From NCBI RefSeq assembly GCF_018918155.1, contig NZ_JAHLPY010000020.1:1-44092 (forward strand): DNA of 44,092 nt, in the 5' to 3' direction. The notes beneath the pieces were generated by a model. That model saw only the letters and a list, made by a program, of their open reading frames with translations, was not told the DNA's origin and did not search any database. Below are positions 42,553-44,092 of the stretch, piece after piece. The stretch comes from Anaerostipes sp. MSJ-23. Lineage in GTDB: Bacteria > Bacillota > Clostridia > Lachnospirales > Lachnospiraceae. The first letter of the stretch is position 1, and each line of letters starts with the position of its first letter. A program made the position numbers and the translations under genes.

Positions 42553-43758
42553 TTAAAATCTTTCCTGTGCTCCATAGATGGATTGATTTCCATTCACCGC
42601 ATATGCAATAATACATACGATCACAAATGGTACCATATTTTCTGTCCCAAAAACTTCTAATCCAATCATCATTGGTGCGATCAGTGTATTAGTTGCACTT
42701 CCAAAAACTGCAACATATCCAAGTGCCGCACAAATCATCGGAGGAAATCCAAACAAACTTCCAAGTACAACTCCAAGAGATGAACCAATAGAAAATAACG
42801 GTGTTACTTCTCCACCCTGAAATCCAATTGATAAAGTAATAATTGTAAATATTAATTTTAAAATCCAATCATATGCATAAATTGACTTATTTTCAAAACT
42901 ATTTGCAATTAAGTTTGTTCCAAGTCCACTGTAACGCCCTCCATAAAATAGAATCAGTAAAATAGCCAATGGAATTGCAATGATCCCAATCCTTACAAAT
43001 GGATTTTCGATCTTATCTGCCATAATCTTTTTTGTCTTTTGAAGTGAAAAAGAAAATAAATGTCCTACAATTCCAAAAAGAACCCCAAGAATTAAAATTC
43101 CGACAATATTTTTACTTCCAGACAGCTTAAACGATTCTGTTAACGGCACTATAAATTTCTCGAGCCCTAAAGTATGAGAAGTAAAAGCTGCAATATAAGA
43201 AGCTGCCATTGCTGGTAATAATGCCTCATAATCCATCCGTCCGGCAACTATAACTTCAATTGCAAAAAATGTAGCCGCCAACGGTGTCTGAAATAATCCT
43301 CCAAACCCTGCTGCCATACCGATTATTAACATTGTTCGTCCATTTTCTGGAAAATGCATTTTCCTTCCAATAACATGAGAAAGCGTGGCTCCAATCTGCA
43401 CAGCCACTCCCTCACGTCCAGCACTTCCTCCAAATAAATGTGTCATCCATGTTCCAATCATAACTAATGGAATTAATGCAATAGGAATCGCATCTGTCTT
43501 TCTTTGCCCTGCCTCAAACACCAAGGTCATCCCTTTTAAACTAACCTTACTAAAAGAATAATACATCCATGTGATCAATAACCCTGCAATTGGAAGAAAT
43601 GGAATCAAATATAAATAATGTTTGGTTCGAAAAGTAGATAAAAAAATCAACACTCTTCCAAACAGTGCATCAATCGCACCAACGATAATTCCTACCACAA
43701 CGGCCATAATCAAATGTTTTAACATGAAAATTAATTTCTCTTTTTGTTCTTTGTTCAT
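42553..43758 (-). CDS. CLC-family anion transporter, probably fluoride/proton antiporter type
   Basis: 401 residues with about 10-12 spans in two halves. The gating Glu is in GGSAGREGVAVQIGA. FQGGEVTPLFSIGSSLG is the second ion-path motif, and PPMICAALGYVAVFGSATNTLIAPMMI the third. The first motif, which is GSGIP in Cl- transporters, is replaced by LPIAGLL here; this and HLFGGSAGREG are features I associate with the CLC-F branch that expels fluoride. SD GAGAGG before ATG 43758. No fluoride riboswitch was found in its leader. Confidence 0.85.
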   Translation of the reverse strand: MNKEQKEKLIFMLKHLIMAVVVGIIVGAIDALFGRVLIFLSTFRTKHYLYLIPFLPIAGLLITWMYYSFSKVSLKGMTLVFEAGQRKTDAIPIALIPLVMIGTWMTHLFGGSAGREGVAVQIGATLSHVIGRKMHFPENGRTMLIIGMAAGFGGLFQTPLAATFFAIEVIVAGRMDYEALLPAMAASYIAAFTSHTLGLEKFIVPLTESFKLSGSKNIVGILILGVLFGIVGHLFSFSLQKTKKIMADKIENPFVRIGIIAIPLAILLILFYGGRYSGLGTNLIANSFENKSIYAYDWILKLIFTIITLSIGFQGGEVTPLFSIGSSLGVVLGSLFGFPPMICAALGYVAVFGSATNTLIAPMMIGLEVFGTENMVPFVIVCIIAYAVNGNQSIYGAQERF

Positions 43759-43960
43759 AAGATTTTTATTCCTCTCTATCTTTCTTAAACCCAGAAATGA
43801 AGCCTCCTATAATCCAAGAAAAAATCCTGTTTTAAAGGATTCTCCGTCTTCGGCTGGTTGCTTCAGCGACAAATTTCCTATGAAACAAAAAATAGGCTTC
43901 GCCTATTCAACTCCCCTGCCCCTCAATCTTGAGGGGTGGGGGTTTTCTTTTGCTTCATTT
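43759..43960. repeat. Hairpin-rich non-coding end, probably part of a mobile element
   Basis: Four stem-loops in 120 bases: AATCCT/AGGATT (43823-43841), GCTG/CAGC (about 43853-43867), AATAGGC-TTC-GCCTATT (43891-43907), and CCCC-TG-CCCCTC / GAGGGG-TG-GGGG (43913-43942). The first and third are followed by Ts on the minus strand, the fourth by TTTT on the plus strand. Such hairpin arrays are usual at the ends of IS200/IS605 and IS91-like elements, and a transposase fragment starts right after it. Confidence 0.5.
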
Positions 43961-44092
43961 TCCTGCATAATAAACATAGGAATATCTTACAAAAAATCTT
44001 TACCGACGATTATGAAGAAATCAAATATACTCTTCATCCCAGATCTTCCGAGATGGAAAATATCGAAAAAATGATCAACTGTGGTGACCCTG
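43961..44092 (+). CDS. IS91-like transposase, N-terminal fragment leaving the window
   Basis: An open frame reads FTDDYEEIKYTLHPRSSE then MENIEKMINCGDP up to the window end. The I-x-x-M-x-x-CGDP stretch leads into the zinc-binding domain of IS91-type (HUH/Y2-like) transposases. No ATG precedes FTDDYEE in frame, so the true start may be a non-ATG codon or the 5' end may be lost. Assignment rests on about 40 residues. Confidence 0.5.

Noticed and set aside
43760-43960. Fluoride riboswitch upstream of the CLC gene
   Set aside because: The GG-GATG and CTGATGA elements of that class could not be found on the minus strand; the hairpins look like mobile-element ends.

Overview
The window looks like a chromosomal segment of a low-GC, strictly fermentative member of the Clostridia, most likely Lachnospiraceae. 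This is inferred from the AT-rich sequence, strong sigma-A type promoters and AGGAGG-like ribosome binding sites, a glycine riboswitch, a biotin-dependent sodium-pumping decarboxylase, Hcp, and many Firmicutes-type secondary transporters. Species cannot be fixed by eye.

Layout. 1-900: decayed remains of an NMT1/ThiY-type ABC importer next to a probable mobile element. 1.0-2.7 kb: NCS2 purine permease with an unusual leader. 2.7-6.0 kb: NlpC/P60 hydrolase, then a response regulator / histidine kinase / small alarmone synthetase operon. 6.3-9.3 kb: a PucR regulator with two frameshifts and the dicarboxylate/amino-acid symporter it probably controlled. 9.4-13.5 kb: MarR regulator with a heterodimeric ABC exporter. 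13.7-23 kb: a catabolic island for L-tartrate or a related C4-dicarboxylate. 23-25.3 kb: biotin synthase and an esterase with a probable frameshift. 25.4-30.3 kb: SulP transporter, a second DAACS symporter and hydroxylamine reductase (Hcp). 30.5-33.9 kb: methyltransferase, then a TAXI binding protein / GltS symporter / small protein operon. 33.9-38.5 kb: methyltransferase, MATE exporter, FliB-type lysine methylase, NUDIX and GNAT. 38.6-41 kb: glycine riboswitch-glyA with an IS3-type remnant inside its terminator. 41-43.8 kb: Cu/Zn SOD-like protein, XRE regulator and a CLC transporter (probably fluoride type). 43.8 kb to the end: a hairpin-rich end and the start of an IS91-like transposase.

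The most coherent system is the dicarboxylate island (about 13.6-23.0 kb). An SLC13-type importer and TtdAB-like dehydratase would convert tartrate to oxaloacetate. The OadA-like transferase, biotin carrier, OadG-like subunit and OadB sodium pump would turn oxaloacetate into pyruvate while exporting Na+. A second, MmdA-like carboxyltransferase sits in the same operon, so one biotin carrier may serve two carboxyl donors. Two GntR/FCD regulators lie between the two operons. The two operon promoters are near-copies: sigma-A hexamers with 17-bp spacing, a TGTATCCA box just downstream of the start, and an 11-bp palindrome at about -60 whose arms differ but keep pairing. The same box overlaps the gntR promoter and recurs near 25.37 kb. 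bioB, which makes the pump's cofactor, follows the island behind a BirA-type operator.

Other points: a TAXI binding protein paired with GltS instead of TRAP membrane proteins; an IS remnant inserted exactly in the loop of a terminator; a hairpin between the Shine-Dalgarno and start codon of the purine permease. No rRNA, tRNA or CRISPR array was seen.
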